A DNA stretch of 64,000 nt from Azotobacter paspali (GCF_042434745.1 NZ_JBHLSS010000108.1); one strand, 5' to 3'; positions 38,801-45,744 are shown, counted from the stretch's first letter. Translations and numbers: made by a program. The notes: generated by a model not told the origin, from the letters alone.

Positions 38801-39274
38801 GCGCTAGCAATGGGTCGCCGCCGCCGTGGCGGCACGGTGCCGACACTGGAACGCGACCAGGCTGTGCCGTCATGGCTACATCCTCAGGCACGGCTGACCG
38901 GCGTGTTACCACAGCAGCAGCCGTTCCGTGCCGACGAGCGTCTCGATGCCACACTGGTTTTTTTGCCCGACGAGGATGGGGAAACCCTGATTCCACATCG
39001 CATCGAGAATAACCCGACACGACGCGGCATGCAGATCCACGTCCCGGCACCGGAAATGCTGCATCCCGTCAAACTGCAGCGTGCATCCGGCATTGCGCCA
39101 TGGGGCGGTCTCGACCTGTCGCAATTACTTGCACACCTGACCAAACTGGCCGAAACCGAAGACATGCCGCTGGATGCGGCCGCGCACAAGTTCACCGTGG
39201 TCGAAGTGCCGCACAACGAGCATGGCTTGCGCTGGCACTGGCATCCATGGCTAGGCTTCGGCTCCACACGTTGA
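35879..39274 (+). CDS. cas2-3: Cas2-Cas3 fusion (Cas3f), helicase-nuclease with Cas2 domain
   Basis: A 1131-residue fusion typical of type I-F. The N-terminal Cas2-like domain (about 1-90) is followed by an HD nuclease (AALFHDLGKAST near 120). Superfamily-2 helicase follows, with Walker A NMASTGCGKTLANARI near 435, DELDDYDLDDL (motif II-like) near 590, and motif III SSATLPP near 620. A C-terminal domain ends the protein. It degrades DNA unwound after Csy-complex targeting and joins Cas1 in adaptation. All key motifs are present, and it is translationally coupled to cas1. Confidence 0.96.
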   Translation: MNVLLISECSKRALSETRRILDQFAERRGERTWQTPITQAGLDTLRKLLRKTARKNTAVACHWIRGKDHSELLWIVGDAHRFNAQGAVPTNSTRRNVLRREDENDWHTGEDIRLLAQLAALFHDLGKASTAFQERLRGKLQERNLYRHEWVSLRLFLAFVGQAGDEDWLRRLAEPEAFDEQLWLAAGRYQRDGLDGGDPYPFCDLPTLAAAVGWLIVTHHRLPMVPVEKEGKQECLGRRSHRFSQAWLETPLAQVAHNWNEIRQQAERAQVESYWQAAGPLPVIEPKWRAQAARLARRLLERYPQRQGDWLDNPYVMHLARLSLMLADHHYSSLPKDSPLRVKGDGNTRLFANTDHDGNLKQPLDEHLLGVARDAGLIAHGLPGFERYLPRLANHRGLRKRSADPRFSWQDKAADAAVSLREAAHEHGAFIVNMASTGCGKTLANARILYALANPQRGFRATYALGLRTLTQQTGHSYRNDLHLGEGELAIRVGGSASRALFEYYEQKAEAHGSASVQGLIEEDSHVLYEGVAADHPLLSRALHDADIRNLLSAPMLVCTVDHMVPATEALRAGRQIAPMLRLMSADLVLDELDDYDLDDLPALTRLVHWAGMLGTRVVLSSATLPPALVEGMFLAYYAGRIHYRHNRGSDGGQHAKQVEIPCLWADEFGAQTAVCADASTFADQHGQFVGKRAAKLEKAEPLRRAELVPLDIAKNLPEAKVRAEFARHLRDACLRLHGDHAETDPVSGKQVSFGIVRMANIDPLFDVARELFALGAPQDTRIHLCVYHARFPLAQRSAIEHQLDTALNRRGDGQEVYRLPTIRAALDAHPEQNHLFVVLASPVCEVGRDWDADWAVAEPSSMRALIQLAGRVQRHRRKSPATANMLVFDTNLKALEAGDSQRPAFIRPGFEDEERFLLTSHRLRAVWPGTRERCIDARPRIQPRLADEMDPCHNWIDLEHARLQAAMLPQPVPALAMGRRRRGGTVPTLERDQAVPSWLHPQARLTGVLPQQQPFRADERLDATLVFLPDEDGETLIPHRIENNPTRRGMQIHVPAPEMLHPVKLQRASGIAPWGGLDLSQLLAHLTKLAETEDMPLDAAAHKFTVVEVPHNEHGLRWHWHPWLGFGSTR

Positions 39275-39283
39275 GAACACGCC

Positions 39284-39700
39284 TCAATGCCAGGGATCGA
39301 CCAGCGCGATGCCGCAGCCCTCGAAATCCCGCACGTTGCGGGTCGCTAGCCTGGCCCCGTGCGAACGCACGATGCCGACGATCATCATGTCCGACTGGCT
39401 CGACGGCCGCCCTTGCGCGCGCCGCAAGGCCGCAAGCTCGGCATGGGCATCGGCAGCGGCTTCGTCGTAAGGCAGCACGCGGCCCGCCATGTCCGTGGAG
39501 AAGATCGCTTCGATCTCTTGGAATATCTCATCGCGACGTTTGCCAGCCGGAAGGCGCTGCGCGCCGTAAAGCATCTCGCCACGCGAAATCGCCGTGGTGA
39601 ACAGGATATCGCCCGTCTGCTTCTCCAACCACGCTAGCACCTTGGGCTCTGGGATCGGGCGCATCAACTCGGACAGGATATTGGTATCGAGCACGATCAC
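39284..39700 (-). CDS. fitB: PIN-domain toxin (FitB/VapC-like)
   Basis: A 138-residue PIN ribonuclease: MIVLDTNILSELMRPIPEPK (first Asp), AISRGEMLYGAQRLP (Glu) and SQSDMMIVGIVRSHGARLAT (Asp), with ATRNVRDFEGCGIALVDPW at the end. Likely cleaves RNA, probably tRNA, when not bound by its antitoxin. The GTG start at 39700 overlaps the antitoxin stop (GTGA), so the two are translationally coupled. It lies inside the cas locus but on the opposite strand, convergent with cas2-3 (10-bp gap). Confidence 0.9.
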   Translation of the reverse strand: MIVLDTNILSELMRPIPEPKVLAWLEKQTGDILFTTAISRGEMLYGAQRLPAGKRRDEIFQEIEAIFSTDMAGRVLPYDEAAADAHAELAALRRAQGRPSSQSDMMIVGIVRSHGARLATRNVRDFEGCGIALVDPWH

Positions 39701-39966
39701 GGATCGAACTCGGGCCCGCTAAAATCGGGCGGCTCGCGCATCAACTCACGTGGCGGCAGATCCAGTTCGATGCCGCCGAACCGCTCCATCCGCGCCCGGA
39801 TGGCCTTGACCAGCGCGGCCCCGGTATGGGCTTGCGGATCGGCGTCGAGCGCTGCCCGCAGGATGCTGCGCGCCTCCTCCTCCATCGAACGCCCATGCTG
39901 CGCCGCCCGCACGCGCAGGCGCGCCTTCACGTCGTCGTCAAGGTTGCGGATGGTCATGGTAGCCAT
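39697..39966 (-). CDS. fitA: Ribbon-helix-helix antitoxin (FitA-like)
   Basis: An 89-residue antitoxin. The N-terminal RHH DNA-binding domain is TIRNLDDDVKARLRVRAAQH then GRSMEEEARSIL. The C-terminal tail ends MREPPDFSGPEFDP and would wrap the toxin. The ATG at 39966 has GGAGG eight bases upstream. That RBS is one arm of a 46-bp near-perfect palindrome (39975-40020), a likely operator that would also hide the RBS in the mRNA. Confidence 0.9.
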   Translation of the reverse strand: MATMTIRNLDDDVKARLRVRAAQHGRSMEEEARSILRAALDADPQAHTGAALVKAIRARMERFGGIELDLPPRELMREPPDFSGPEFDP

Positions 39967-39974
39967 GGGGAAAC

Positions 39975-40020
39975 CCTCCGGAAGTGACTGCAATGATTGC
40001 ATTGTAGCCACTTCCGGAGG
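39975..40020. promoter_or_regulatory. 46-bp palindrome over the fitA ribosome-binding site
   Basis: CCTCCGGAAGTG-ACTGCAATG, 4 nt, then CATTGTAGC-CACTTCCGGAGG: 19 of 21 positions pair. On the mRNA the GGAGG used by fitA is in the 3' arm. It could be the FitAB operator, a translation-blocking hairpin, or both. Confidence 0.7.
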
Positions 40021-40100
40021 CAACAAGCTGCCTGCTCGGCAGTAAATGTGGCTTCGAAAGAGGGAGCACAGTTTTCTGAGCTGCTTTTCCAGCAGTAAGC
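40020..40100 (-). CRISPR. Degenerate mini-CRISPR (creA-like), two repeats, one 25-nt pseudo-spacer
   Basis: Two 28-bp repeat-like units flank 25 nt (40048-40072). In minus sense the first (40100-40073) reads GCTTACTGCTGGAAAAGC then AGCTCAGAAA. It keeps the I-F handle CTCAGAAA and keeps the stem through paired changes (CTGCT/AGCAG instead of CTGCC/GGCAG). The second (40047-40020) keeps CTGCC/GGCAG but has lost the handle. The pseudo-spacer begins ACTGTGCTCCCTCTTTC and matches a nearby CC-flanked site (40150-40166). This is the layout of creA antitoxin RNA genes and of CRISPR-derived regulatory RNAs. Confidence 0.75.
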
Positions 40101-40104
40101 ATCT

Positions 40105-40353
40105 CTAGCCACGAATATTAGGATAGCAAGGGAGGGAACAGTGGTAAATGAAAGTGGGAGCACAATGGAATTGACGAGCCAGAAGAAAGGCGCAATCATA
40201 AAAACGCCCCCAGTCGCTGCAACGACTGGGGGCGTTGATAACAGCCCGCCGGTTGGTCCCAGCCCAACGCACGAACGGTAGCCGTGCAGGAGGATAGAGA
40301 TGTGCGTAATCAGCGCATGACCTTATTAGCCATTTGAGCGGATAACACCGCAT
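40105..40353 (-). CDS. Small ORF resembling phage-type Icd/Ash-like proteins (uncertain)
   Basis: An 82-codon minus-strand frame beginning MRCYPLKWLIRSCADYAHLY, with RLPFVRWAGTNRRAV and QFHCAPTFIYHC. The arrangement recalls the short Icd/Ash-like proteins carried by phage satellites, but I cannot confirm this. A strong intrinsic-terminator-like hairpin (40205-40234) lies within it. A competing 38-codon plus-strand frame starts at 40165 with GGAG close upstream. Either could be a toxin partner of the mini-CRISPR, or neither may be expressed. Confidence 0.3.
   Translation of the reverse strand: MRCYPLKWLIRSCADYAHLYPPARLPFVRWAGTNRRAVINAPSRCSDWGRFYDCAFLLARQFHCAPTFIYHCSLPCYPNIRG
40120..40168 (-). 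promoter_or_regulatory. Pseudo-spacer target and candidate leftward promoter
   Basis: On the minus strand a CC PAM (40168-40167) precedes ATTGTGCTCCCACTTTC (40166-40150), which matches the pseudo-spacer at 15 of 17 positions (mismatches at 2 and 12). The extended 25-nt protospacer (to 40142) covers TTTACC (40148-40143), which is 17 nt from TATCCT (40125-40120), a 4/6 + 4/6 promoter. This promoter would read into the mini-CRISPR and fitAB. Promoter activity is inferred. Confidence 0.55.
40200..40234 (-). terminator. Perfect 12-bp hairpin with T-tract on the minus strand
   Basis: CGCCCCCAGTCG (40205-40216) pairs perfectly with 40223-40234 around a 6-nt loop. On the minus strand it is followed by TTTTT. 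It would stop leftward transcription just before the candidate promoter at 40120-40148. Confidence 0.65.
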
Positions 40354-40425
40354 CCCTACGGCGGCGGCAAGCTGCCGTGGGGATTCTACACGTACGCCTC
40401 GTCAGAGGCATATAAAAGGACTTTC

Positions 40426-41781
40426 ATGAACGAAGTAACAGGATCAGAACCTCGTTCCAATCGCTTTCGCACCACCATCGCCACCTTCATCGAAGCCCGG
40501 CGCGAAGCCAAGCTGAAGGGCAAGGACGACGATGCCGGTACAGCCTCGAAATACGAGTACGCTACTTGGTTGGCCGATGCCGCACGTCGGGTAGGGCAGA
40601 TCCAGGCGGTCACGCACGTACTCAAGGCCACGCACCCGGACGCCCGCGGTAGCAGCCTACATATCGACCCGGTCATGCTGCCCCAGCATCGCGACATCGG
40701 TAGTCACCTGCTCGGCGAGGACTACGCCGAGGATGTGGTCGGTAATGCCGCGGCGTTGGACGTGTTTAAGTTCCTCAAGCTCGACGTGGACGGCAAGCGC
40801 CTGATCGACTGGATGCAAGCCGGCGACGCGGACCTGATGGCGGCCTTGTCGCCGGACTCCACGCTGGCGAAGACGTGGATGGAGGCATTCGCCTCGCTGG
40901 TGCGCAAGGATGCCGAACCGACCACCCATCCGATGGCCAAGCAGGTCTACTGGCTGGTCGGCGAAGACCCCCTGGACGACAGCCAATACCACTTGTTGCA
41001 ACCGATGTTCTCCAGTTCGCTGGCCCATGCCGTGCATGCAAACATCCAGGACGCGCGCTTCGGCGAGGGCAACAAGCAGGCGCGGCAGGCTTTCAGGGAC
41101 AAGCAGCCCTCCGATGTGCCGTACCGCGATTATCGCAACCTAGTGGCCCGCAAGCTTGGCGGTACAAAGCCGCAAAATATCTCCCAGCTCAACAGTGAAC
41201 GCGGCGGCATCAATTACTTGCTGCCATCGCTACCGCCACCGGCGTGGCAAGCGGACGGAGGTTCCGGCATCTCGAAGCGGAAATCGGCGTTCGAGGTGTT
41301 TCTGTGGTTCGGGGATGTGCGCAAGCACACGACCGCATTGGTTAATTACCTGCTGTCCGTACAGGACAAGGCCGGCAACAAGGGCATCCGCGACACGCGC
41401 GACGAACGGGTCAAGCAGATTGCCGAACAACTGGCCCTGTTCGGCGTCGCTATCCGCGGGCGCTATCCCGCCGGCTGGACGCGCGCGGACGACTGCCACC
41501 TGCTGCAGTGCGAACGGCTGTGGCTGGATCCGGAGCGGGCGGACCCGGAGCACCTGGGATGGACCGATGAAGACGAAGCCTTCAAGGCCGAATACGACCG
41601 CGGCGACTGGGCCGACGAGGTCGCTACCCACTTCGGCCTGTGGCTCAACAAACAGATGCACAAGGCGAAACTGGTGACGATGGCATTGCCCGAGCTCAAT
41701 CACTGGGTGAGCCACATCCTCCTCGACGTGGCCTGGCCCACGCCGCTGCGACGCCGCGCCAAGGTGGAGGAGCTCGCGTGA
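40426..41781 (+). CDS. csy1: Type I-F Csy complex large subunit Csy1 (Cas8f)
   Basis: A 451-residue Cas8f. In the surveillance complex it binds the crRNA 5' handle with Csy2 and reads the PAM. The start MNEVTGSEPRSNRFRTTIAT has AAGGA five bases upstream. Length and the pattern (KYEYATWLADAARRVGQIQA, VTHVLKATHPDARG, and the QNISQLNSERGG motif) fit the family. It is first in the csy1-csy2-csy3-csy4 operon; its GTGA overlap with csy2 couples translation. Confidence 0.93.
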   Translation: MNEVTGSEPRSNRFRTTIATFIEARREAKLKGKDDDAGTASKYEYATWLADAARRVGQIQAVTHVLKATHPDARGSSLHIDPVMLPQHRDIGSHLLGEDYAEDVVGNAAALDVFKFLKLDVDGKRLIDWMQAGDADLMAALSPDSTLAKTWMEAFASLVRKDAEPTTHPMAKQVYWLVGEDPLDDSQYHLLQPMFSSSLAHAVHANIQDARFGEGNKQARQAFRDKQPSDVPYRDYRNLVARKLGGTKPQNISQLNSERGGINYLLPSLPPPAWQADGGSGISKRKSAFEVFLWFGDVRKHTTALVNYLLSVQDKAGNKGIRDTRDERVKQIAEQLALFGVAIRGRYPAGWTRADDCHLLQCERLWLDPERADPEHLGWTDEDEAFKAEYDRGDWADEVATHFGLWLNKQMHKAKLVTMALPELNHWVSHILLDVAWPTPLRRRAKVEELA

Positions 41782-42776
41782 ACGACGACTTCCCGCGCTT
41801 CACCCACCTTCTAATACTGCCGCACCTGCGCATCCAGAATGCCAATGCCATTTCCAGTCCGCTGACCCATGGCTTTCCGTCGATGACGGCATTCCTGGGC
41901 CTGCTCTGGGCATTGGAACGCAAGGCGCGCAAAGCCGGCATTGCGCTGGAATTCAATGCGATCGGCGTGATTAGCCACGGCTGGCAGGAACAGGTGAACG
42001 ACGGCGGTTTCGTCAAATCGTTCCGCCTGACCCGCAACCCCGTGGACAAGGACGGCAGCACCGCCGCCATCGTCGAGGAAGGCCGCATCCATCTCGATCT
42101 AAGTCTGGTCATGGCCGTGCATGCCGAACCCTGGGATGCACAGGCGCAGGCGGCCGACCTTGCCACTATTGCCAACCTGTTGTCCGGCATGCGCGTGGCC
42201 GGCGGCACCGTGCTGCCGGCCACGCAGCCGGACTCACGACGCCATCAGCCGTGGCTGGCCGACTTCACCGGCAACAGCGCCGACAGACGGCAGGCCTTCC
42301 GCGAAGTCTGCGTACGCCTGTTGCCCGGTTCGGCTCTGGTGGCGCGCGAGGACCTGATCGACCAGCGGCTAGCGCAGATGCAGGCCGAAACCCCGCAAGC
42401 CACCCGATTGGATGCCTGGCTGTCGCTGTCGCGCATCAACTGGTGCTACCAGCCGGATGGAAACGGCGGCAAGGGCCGCTGGATCAACGACCGCCCGAAG
42501 GGCAGCGGTTGGATCGTACCCATCCCGATAGGCTATGGCGCGCTCGGCGAATTGCACGCGCCCGGCAGCGTTGCCAATGCCCGTGACATGGACGTGCCGT
42601 TCCGCTTTGTCGAAAGCCTATATTCGGTCGGCGAGTGGATCAGCCCGCATCGCCTGCATTCGCCCCAGCAACTGCTCTGGTACGCCGATAACCAGCCCGA
42701 CGACGGCCTCTACCGCTGCCGCAACGACTACCGCCCGGCTGCCGATGCCTTCGAGCAGCTCTACGATTTCGACTGA
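41778..42776 (+). CDS. csy2: Type I-F Csy2 (Cas5f)
   Basis: A 332-residue Cas5-type subunit that caps the crRNA 5' end with Csy1. It begins (GTG) NDDFPRFTHLLILPHLRIQN and has SSPLTHGFPSMTAFLGLLWA near residue 30, IGVISHGWQEQ, and the C-terminal RINWCYQPDG ... VPIPIGYGALGEL. The GTG start at 41778 overlaps the csy1 stop and has GGAGG eight bases upstream; longer readings run inside csy1. Confidence 0.93.
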   Translation: MNDDFPRFTHLLILPHLRIQNANAISSPLTHGFPSMTAFLGLLWALERKARKAGIALEFNAIGVISHGWQEQVNDGGFVKSFRLTRNPVDKDGSTAAIVEEGRIHLDLSLVMAVHAEPWDAQAQAADLATIANLLSGMRVAGGTVLPATQPDSRRHQPWLADFTGNSADRRQAFREVCVRLLPGSALVAREDLIDQRLAQMQAETPQATRLDAWLSLSRINWCYQPDGNGGKGRWINDRPKGSGWIVPIPIGYGALGELHAPGSVANARDMDVPFRFVESLYSVGEWISPHRLHSPQQLLWYADNQPDDGLYRCRNDYRPAADAFEQLYDFD

Positions 42777-42803
42777 TTGTCCCGCACGACAAGGAATCTC
42801 ATC

Positions 42804-43859
42804 ATGTCCAAAGAGCTCGAGACCGCTTCCGTCCTCGCTTTCGAACGCAAACTCGATCCATCCGATGCGCTGTTCTTCTCGGGTAACTGGGATGCGCGTG
42901 ACAAGCCAATCGTCTGGCAGCCGGTGAAAATTCGAGAGAAATCGGTGCGCGGCACCATCTCCAACCGGCTCAAGACCAAGGATCAAGACCCGGCCAAGCT
43001 CGATGCCGCCATCGAGAATCCCAACTTGCAGAGGGTGGATGTGGCTGCGCTTTCACCGGATACCGACACCCTGAAGGTTCAGTTCACCCTGCGCGTGCTG
43101 GGCGGTGTCGGCGAACCTTCCGCTTGTGGTGGTAAAGGCGCCTCGGACTACCGCAGAAAGCTGGTCGCCACCGTCGCCGGCTACGTGCAGCAGCACGGCT
43201 TCGGCGAACTGGCGCGCCGCTATGCCGCTAACCTCGCCAACGGCCGCTTCCTGTGGCGCAACCGCATCGGTGCCGAACAGGTGGAAGTGCGGGTAGAACA
43301 CCTGAAGGACGGCAAGCCGGCCACACAGTGGACCTTCCAGGCACTCGGCCATTCTTTGCGCGAACTGTCCACTCCCGCCAGCGCAGCGAGCGACCTCGCA
43401 GCACTCGCCGCGCTGATCGAATCCGGGCTGGCGGGTGCCTCGCACGTCCTGCTCCGGATCACCGCATTCGCACGTATCGGCGCAGGCCAGGAAGTCTTCC
43501 CTTCCCAGGAACTGATCCTCGACCGCGGTCGCGGCAACAAGAGCAAGACCCTGTATGCCGTGGGCGAAGGCGACAATGCGGTCGCCGCCATTCACTCGCA
43601 GAAGATCGGCAACGCCTTGCGTACCATCGACACCTGGTACCCGAACGAAAGTGGCGAACCGCTCGGCCCCATCGCCGTGGAACCCTATGGCTCGGTCACC
43701 ACCCAGAGCAAAGCCTACCGCCAGCCCAAAGCCAAGGCGGACTTCTATACCCTGCTGGACAGTTGGGTACTCAAGGATAAGCAGCCCGACGAAGGCGACC
43801 AGCATTTCGTCATCGCCACGTTGATTCGCGGCGGCGTCTTTGGGGACGCCAACAACTGA
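42804..43859 (+). CDS. csy3: Type I-F Csy3 (Cas7f), crRNA backbone subunit
   Basis: A 351-residue protein that polymerises (six copies in known complexes) along the spacer. It begins MSKELETASVLAFERKLDPS DALFFSGNW, a typical I-F Cas7 start, with VRGTISNRLK and the C-terminal DFYTLLDSWVLKD. AAGGA lies before the ATG at 42804. It follows csy2 with a 27-bp gap and precedes csy4 by 10 bp. Confidence 0.94.
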   Translation: MSKELETASVLAFERKLDPSDALFFSGNWDARDKPIVWQPVKIREKSVRGTISNRLKTKDQDPAKLDAAIENPNLQRVDVAALSPDTDTLKVQFTLRVLGGVGEPSACGGKGASDYRRKLVATVAGYVQQHGFGELARRYAANLANGRFLWRNRIGAEQVEVRVEHLKDGKPATQWTFQALGHSLRELSTPASAASDLAALAALIESGLAGASHVLLRITAFARIGAGQEVFPSQELILDRGRGNKSKTLYAVGEGDNAVAAIHSQKIGNALRTIDTWYPNESGEPLGPIAVEPYGSVTTQSKAYRQPKAKADFYTLLDSWVLKDKQPDEGDQHFVIATLIRGGVFGDANN

Positions 43860-43869
43860 GGGGAAGCGC

Positions 43870-44436
43870 ATGGACAGCTATATCGACATCCACTTGCTGC
43901 CAGACCCGGAATTCGCCCAGAACCAGTTGATGAACGCCCTGTTCGCCAAACTGCACCGGGCCTTGGCGCAGAGGCAGACATATGACATCGGCGTGAGCTT
44001 CCCGCGAATGCGCTCCAAACCTCGCACCCTCGGCGACCACCTGCGCCTGCACGGCTCGGCGCAGGCACTGCAGGCCCTGATGGTGCTCGACTGGCTGAGC
44101 GGCATGCGCGACCACACCAACATTACCGCTCTGCAGCCCGTACCAGCAGGAGCCCGGTACCGGGTGGTACGTCGCGTCCAGAGCAAGAGCAATCCCGAAC
44201 GCCTACGCCGACGCCTGGCGAAAAGACACGGCCTAACCGAGGAGCAGACCCACGAGCGAATACCTGAAACGATGGAAAGCCGCATGCTGGACTTGCCCTT
44301 CATCGCCCTGCGCAGCCAGAGCACCGGACAGAACTTCCGGCTGTTCGTCGAACAGGGCGAACCGCAGGAGCAACCGCTCACTGGAACCTTCACAGCCTAC
44401 GGCCTGAGCAACGGCGCGACCGTACCCTGGTTCTGA
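43870..44436 (+). CDS. csy4: Type I-F crRNA endonuclease Csy4 (Cas6f)
   Basis: A 188-residue endoribonuclease that cuts pre-crRNA at the repeat hairpin and stays bound. The start MDSYIDIHLLPDPEFAQNQL is followed by LFAKLHRALAQ, with the catalytic His near residue 27. The basic helix NPERLRRRLAKRH near 115 binds the repeat stem. The C-terminus is GLSNGATVPWF. GGGGAAG precedes the ATG. It is the last cas gene, 130 bp from array 2. Confidence 0.95.
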   Translation: MDSYIDIHLLPDPEFAQNQLMNALFAKLHRALAQRQTYDIGVSFPRMRSKPRTLGDHLRLHGSAQALQALMVLDWLSGMRDHTNITALQPVPAGARYRVVRRVQSKSNPERLRRRLAKRHGLTEEQTHERIPETMESRMLDLPFIALRSQSTGQNFRLFVEQGEPQEQPLTGTFTAYGLSNGATVPWF

Positions 44437-44455
44437 CCCTTTTTTCCGGGGCGAA

Positions 44456-44566
44456 CTGCAGGCTCTTTAAAAACAAGGACTTGCATCTTCGCCCGATTTT
44501 ATGGGTCATCACGCTGCGAACCGGATTTTTCCTTGCAGAGCAATGGGTTGGCTGTTTGAATCGCTG
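44456..44566 (+). promoter_or_regulatory. Leader of CRISPR array 2
   Basis: A near-identical inverted copy of the array 1 leader (34238-34348), ending GGTTGGCTGTTTGAATCGCT directly before the first repeat. Confidence 0.85.
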
Positions 44567-45375
44567 CTTCACTGCCGTGTAGGCAGCTCAGAAAGCCGAA
44601 CCAGTTGCGGACGAACGCCGCCGTGCCTTCACTGCCGTGTAGGCAGCTCAGAAATTACTCCAGCCCGGCCAACCTCTCGCCGATATCTTCACTGCCGTGT
44701 AGGCAGCTCAGAAATGCAAGCCGGACATCTTCGCAGCGACATACGACTTCACTGCCGTGTAGGCAGCTCAGAAAATTGACGGCATGACCTTCGCCTTGCG
44801 CCCTCCCTTCACTGCCGTGTAGGCAGCTCAGAAAAACTACCAGGACCTGCTCAACAACGACGTCTACTTCACTGCCGTATAGGCAGCTCAGAAAAAAGAG
44901 GTATCCGGCGCGCTGCTCGAACTCTACTTCACTGCCGTGTAGGCAGCTCAGAAATGCCCTACTGCCTGTCGTTCGAGCAATACCTCCTTCACTGCCGTGT
45001 AGGCAGCTCAGAAATAGCACCGTCATTCCTTTCGGCGATCCGAAAGCTTCACTGCCGTGTAGGCAGCTCAGAAAGGACCGAGACCGATGCCGTGACCATG
45101 GCCATCCTTCACTGCCGTGTAGGCAGCTCAGAAAAGCCGCCGATGAAGTTGCAGGCGACCCGCATCCTTCACTGCCGTGTAGGCAGCTCAGAAATGCTCG
45201 CAGTTAACCAGCAGCATGATTGCCCTCTTCACTGCCGTGTAGGCAGCTCAGAAACAGCTCAGCCAGCACTTCAAGCGGGGTGTCGTCTTCACTGCCGTGT
45301 AGGCAGCTCAGAAACGCATCGGCGTACTGGCTGTTCCAGGTGATCTTCTTCACTACCGTGTATGCAGCTCAGAAA
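44567..45375 (+). CRISPR. Type I-F CRISPR array 2 (14 repeats, 13 spacers)
   Basis: 28-bp repeats beginning CTTCACTGCCGTGT and ending AGGCAGCTCAGAAA start at 44567 and every 60 bp to 45287, with a last repeat at 45348-45375. Spacers are 32 bp, except the last (33 bp). The repeat at 44867 has one substitution (GTAT for GTGT). The terminal repeat has two (CTACC, ATGC), marking the leader-distal end. It is transcribed rightward from the leader at 44456-44566, opposite to array 1. Confidence 0.97.
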
Positions 45376-45744
45376 ACGAAGCCTGCCGAACAGGCGCCTG
45401 CCGCGGATCTCCTAGGGGTTCATGCGGCCCAGATCGTCCCAGTTGGTGCCGCTCGGCAGCTTGACGCGCACGCTGCCCTGCACCGGCTTGCCCTTGCTCA
45501 TGGTGACACCCTGGACGGGCTTGTCGGACAGGTCGTAGCGCGCATCCAGCAGACGCCGCTAAGTCTGCATCAGGCTGGATTTATCGCCCGCGAGGCATTC
45601 CTTGATGGTGGCGAAGTCCTCGGTGATCGCCACCGGCGAGTAGCTGATCGGTCTCTCCTCCTGGGCCACCCGGACGCTGTCGGCCAGACTCAGCGCCAGG
45701 GTGATCGGGATCGCCAGGCCCGCTTTTATTGTCGCTTTGCTCAT
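45376..45744 (-). pseudogene. N-terminal fragment of a di-haem cytochrome-like ("cytochrome B6") protein
   Basis: From ATG 45744 the minus strand reads MSKATIKAGLAIPITLALSL (signal peptide) then ISYSPVAITEDFATIKECLA ... SLMQT. A TAG replaces the expected Gln, and then RRLLDARYDLSDKPVQGVTM, SKGKPVQGSVRVKLPSGTNW and a second stop before EIRGRRLF follow. The pattern matches the N-terminal region of periplasmic cytochrome-peroxidase-like proteins. The rest is missing where array 2 ends, so the gene was cut by the CRISPR island and has since decayed. Confidence 0.65.

Noticed and set aside
44501..45343. Open frames running through CRISPR array 2 with repeated LHCRVGSSE peptides
   Set aside because: The repeated peptide is just the translated CRISPR repeat, because the 60-bp period keeps the frame open.
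33790..45375. Spacer self-targeting within the window by ordinary spacers
   Set aside because: By eye I found no full-length spacer match elsewhere in the window; a genome-wide search would be needed. The mini-CRISPR partial match is reported separately.
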